From CAYSHJ01 sp964589725 (lineage in GTDB: Bacteria > Planctomycetota > Planctomycetia > Planctomycetales > Planctomycetaceae): a stretch of DNA of 6,497 bases. The position numbers and the translations under genes are program-made. Location of the stretch: assembly GCA_964589725.1 (NCBI GenBank), contig CAZPUJ010000523.1, positions 1-6,497 on the forward strand. Reading direction: 5' to 3'. Below are positions 4,778 through 6,497 of the stretch, in pieces (the first letter of the stretch is position 1; each line of letters opens with the position of its first letter). Below the pieces are notes generated by a model. That model saw only the letters and a list, made by a program, of their open reading frames with translations. It did not search any database and had not been told where the DNA came from.

Positions 4778-5575
4778 ATGAATGCGTCATCGCCGCGAAA
4801 TTATCTGCAATCCCTTTTCGGCCTCGACGGTCTGACCGCTGTTGTGATCGGCGGCACCGGCACGTTGGGTGGTTCCTTCTGCGCTGCTCTGGCCGGGGCG
4901 GGTGCTCATGTGCTGGTCGTGGGGCGAGATGCCCAGGACGGCAGCGCACGCGCGGCGAGCATCAAAAATGCCGGCGGCAGCGCGGAGTTCTTTCGGGCGG
5001 ATGCAACCCGTCGAGCGGACCTGGAGGCGATCATCCGTCATCTCGACAATTGCGGACGTGGCTGCGATGTGCTCATCAACGGCGCGGGAGCGAATTCGCC
5101 GACGCCGTTCTTGGAGATCAGCGACGACGAGTGGGAGCACATCTTCAACGTCAATCTCAACACGGTACGGCTAGCATGCCAGGTGTTTGGCAAGTTTTTG
5201 CTCGATAAACGACGCGGCGGGTCGATCATCAACGTGGCGTCGTTGAGCGCGGTCGTACCTCTGTCGCGAGTCTTCACGTACTCAGCGACGAAAGCGGCGT
5301 TGCTCAACCTGACGCAAAACCTCGCTCGTGAGTGGGCACCGCACGGCATCCGCGTGAACGCGATCTCCCCCGGCTTTTTCCCCGCCGAGCAAAACCGCGA
5401 AGTACTCACGCCGGAACGCGTCGAAAACATCATGCGGCACACGCCGATGCAACGCTTCGGTAACCCCGATGAGCTCGCTGGAGCGATCTTGCTGATGGCC
5501 TCGCCCAAAGCCGGTAGCTTTTTAACCGGCGAAAACATCGTGGTCGATGGTGGCTTCCTGGCGATGACGATTTGA
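4778..5575 (+). CDS. SDR-family oxidoreductase, D-mannonate oxidoreductase-like
   Basis: This is a classical short-chain dehydrogenase/reductase of 265 residues with a Rossmann fold for NAD(P)(H). The cofactor motif is GGTGTLGG at 25-32, followed by VVGRD (47-51), DAT (75-77) and NGAG (101-104). The active site shows N124/N126, S155 (in INVASLSA), Y168 and K172 (YSATK), and the PG motif at 188-189. The stretch PGFFPAEQNREVLT after the PG motif, together with TPMQRFGNPDEL and VVDGGF near the C-terminus, resembles the SDR group annotated as D-mannonate oxidoreductase (fructuronate reductase) in sugar-acid catabolism. Gluconate 5-dehydrogenase-type enzymes are the next best reading. No uxuA or other uronate genes are adjacent, so the substrate is uncertain. 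The start at 4778 has AAGGT seven bases upstream. It may share a transcript with the Uma2 gene (80 bp gap). Confidence 0.88.
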   Translation: MNASSPRNYLQSLFGLDGLTAVVIGGTGTLGGSFCAALAGAGAHVLVVGRDAQDGSARAASIKNAGGSAEFFRADATRRADLEAIIRHLDNCGRGCDVLINGAGANSPTPFLEISDDEWEHIFNVNLNTVRLACQVFGKFLLDKRRGGSIINVASLSAVVPLSRVFTYSATKAALLNLTQNLAREWAPHGIRVNAISPGFFPAEQNREVLTPERVENIMRHTPMQRFGNPDELAGAILLMASPKAGSFLTGENIVVDGGFLAMTI

Positions 5576-5578
5576 AGC

Positions 5579-5634
5579 CCTTCTGGTCAAGAAATGATCT
5601 TGAGACATGGGGTTCATTTCGATTGAACAGAAGG
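5579..5634 (+). other. Possible structured RNA at the 3' end of the SDR gene
   Basis: CCTTCTG (5579-5585) pairs with CAGAAGG (5628-5634) and encloses two small stems: TCAAGA/TCTTGA (5587-5592 with 5598-5603) and GTTCA/TGAAC (5612-5616 with 5624-5628, which competes for base 5628). The set begins four bases after the SDR stop codon. It could be a branched 3'-end structure, but there is no clear T-run, so a terminator function is only a guess. Confidence 0.25.
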
Positions 5635-5784
5635 CCGCAGAGATCGCAAAGGATTACGGAATTCACAGCGTGTTCCAAAGAACTCCACGAATTCATTGAT
5701 TGATCTAGGCATAGAAACCAGCCTCAACTAAAAGCACCAGACCTGTCTGACCTCGCTGTCAAGGATGGCACCGCCGAGGAATTC
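5635..5784. other. Intergenic leader before the S8 protease, no gene seen
   Basis: This stretch is richer in A and T than its surroundings and has stops in the frame of the downstream gene (TGA at 5701). It should contain the promoter of the protease gene, since a start upstream of 5704 is excluded, but no promoter motif is clear enough to name. GAATTC occurs at three places around here, which I take as chance. Confidence 0.4.
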
Positions 5785-6497
5785 ATGATCACGCGAATGG
5801 CAATATGCTTCAGTGCTGCGCTCGTGGGGGTTTTACTCTGTCGCGACGCACGATCGGGCGAAAGGTGCCACGTACGGCCGAAGCCAAGCCAGGAGAAGCG
5901 TCTCGCCCCGGAACTTGATCTTTTGAGACATTCCGATTGTCCCGATTGTCGTTTCCTGGGGGTTTGCCGGCGCGGTCGGGCTGTTTTCGACGTCCCGTCG
6001 GGCGAAAAGAAGAACATCCAGGCGATGTCGATCGCCGTCAATTCCAACGCACCGAAGGTTGAGGGGAAAGGCGCGAGACTGCTCATCAGTTATTCGGGTC
6101 GAGACCGAAAACCATTGGACGCCACACTGCAAGCCGCGGGCCTGAGAACGGTCGAGGATTACGAACACGGTTCGTTCTTGCTGGTTGAACCGGAAGAGGC
6201 CGTATCCTCCAAGACGGTCGACGCACTGTTGGCGGACGACGCGGTGGTGCATGCGGCTCCGGACTACGTGATGTCGGCCTGGCCCGTCGAGCAGACCGCG
6301 ATGGCTCCGCCAACCATCTCCAGCACCACTCCTAACGATCCCTTCTTCGACCAATTGTGGGGGATGCAGAATATCCGCGCACCGCAGGTGTGGCCCAGCT
6401 TCCGCGAAGCAGCGAACATCGTCGTCGCGGTGATTGATACCGGGGTCGATTACAACCATCCCGATCTGAAGGCCAACATGTGGTCCGCGGGCGGCAA
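5785..6497 (+). CDS. Secreted subtilisin-like serine protease (S8 family), N-terminal part
   Basis: The first 237 codons are visible; the gene is cut by the window end. The frame opens after a TGA at 5701, and the best start is the ATG at 5785, with GAGGA four bases upstream. Residues 1-18 (MITRMAICFSAALVGVLL) look like a signal sequence with one Arg and a hydrophobic core, so export is likely. About residues 97-162 resemble a subtilase propeptide, ending in AVVHAAPDYV (153-162). NDPFFDQLWGMQNI (184-197) is the usual lead-in to the catalytic domain, and VVAVIDTGVDYNHPDL (213-228) carries the catalytic Asp218; the His and Ser lie beyond the window. Residues 25-85 are unusual: rich in Cys, Arg and Lys and unlike a propeptide. 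That part could be inserted sequence, or the true start could be the ATG at 6025, which lacks both signal sequence and ribosome binding site. Confidence 0.85.
   Translation, partial: MITRMAICFSAALVGVLLCRDARSGERCHVRPKPSQEKRLAPELDLLRHSDCPDCRFLGVCRRGRAVFDVPSGEKKNIQAMSIAVNSNAPKVEGKGARLLISYSGRDRKPLDATLQAAGLRTVEDYEHGSFLLVEPEEAVSSKTVDALLADDAVVHAAPDYVMSAWPVEQTAMAPPTISSTTPNDPFFDQLWGMQNIRAPQVWPSFREAANIVVAVIDTGVDYNHPDLKANMWSAGG
5933..5950 (+). repeat. 9-bp tandem duplication within the protease leader
   Basis: CCGATTGTC is repeated perfectly at 5933-5941 and 5942-5950. The length is a multiple of three, so the reading frame is kept and the duplication encodes the adjacent D-C pairs in the peptide SDCPDCR. 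Confidence 0.6.
5984..6008. other. Compact hairpin sequence within the protease leader
   Basis: TTTTCG (5984-5989) is complementary to CGAAAA (6003-6008). The bases between can form a further short stem, either CCC/GGG (5994-5996 with 6000-6002) or CGACG/CGTCG (5988-5992 with 5996-6000, which competes with the outer stem). Such symmetry inside an apparent coding region is unusual and adds to the impression that this stretch is not ordinary protein-coding sequence. Confidence 0.3.

Noticed and set aside
4047..4949. A 300-residue open frame on the minus strand opposite the Uma2 gene and the start of the SDR gene
   Set aside because: It has no recognisable motif, no good ribosome binding site, and lies opposite two clear family proteins. 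Long antisense frames are expected from codon bias in GC-rich coding DNA.
5833..6459. A 208-residue minus-strand open frame opposite the S8 protease
   Set aside because: The plus strand shows a clear subtilase propeptide and catalytic Asp motif. The minus frame has no motif and is rich in Arg and His, as shadows are.

Overview
The window looks like a piece of a planctomycete chromosome, probably from the Pirellulales or Gemmatales side of the phylum. I base this on moderately GC-rich, loosely packed genes and on a palindromic repeat between 2847 and 2917 whose core (ACACGAACCCGAA / GCCCTCGCTGACGCTTCGGG) I recognise as common between planctomycete genes. Its spurious translation gives the familiar 'TRSVSEG' and 'EPEASA' peptides. 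A futalosine-pathway menaquinone gene, a STAS protein with a non-canonical phosphosite and a Uma2-family protein fit the same picture. The taxonomic call is inference from memory, not a database result.

The left half (1-2744) is a run of minus-strand genes, read right to left: mtaB (tRNA t6A37 methylthiotransferase), a small STAS-domain protein, tmk (dTMP kinase) and the start of a membrane protein that may be a ZIP-type metal transporter. That last gene can start inside the tmk stop codon (ATGA overlap). The gaps upstream of tmk and of the STAS gene are about 95-110 bp, and each holds an inverted repeat. The four genes may be one transcription unit, but that is not proven.

The central intergenic region (2745-3163) separates mtaB from the rightward genes. 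It should hold both divergent promoters, though none can be picked with confidence. It is dense in small repeats: the planctomycete-type palindrome plus four unrelated tandem duplications with unit lengths of 20, 6, 13 and 7 bp, all inside about 200 bp.

The right half (3164-6497) runs on the plus strand: mqnD (1,4-dihydroxy-6-naphthoate synthase, menaquinone synthesis), a Uma2-family putative endonuclease, an SDR oxidoreductase resembling the D-mannonate oxidoreductase group, and the start of a secreted subtilisin-like (S8) protease cut by the window edge. These four do not form an obvious pathway and look like separate housekeeping and accessory genes that happen to be neighbours.

I see no CRISPR array, rRNA, tRNA, transposase, phage gene or recognisable defence system. 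The most interesting material is the repeat-rich intergenic region and the odd leader of the S8 protease. Nothing here amounts to a clearly new biological system.
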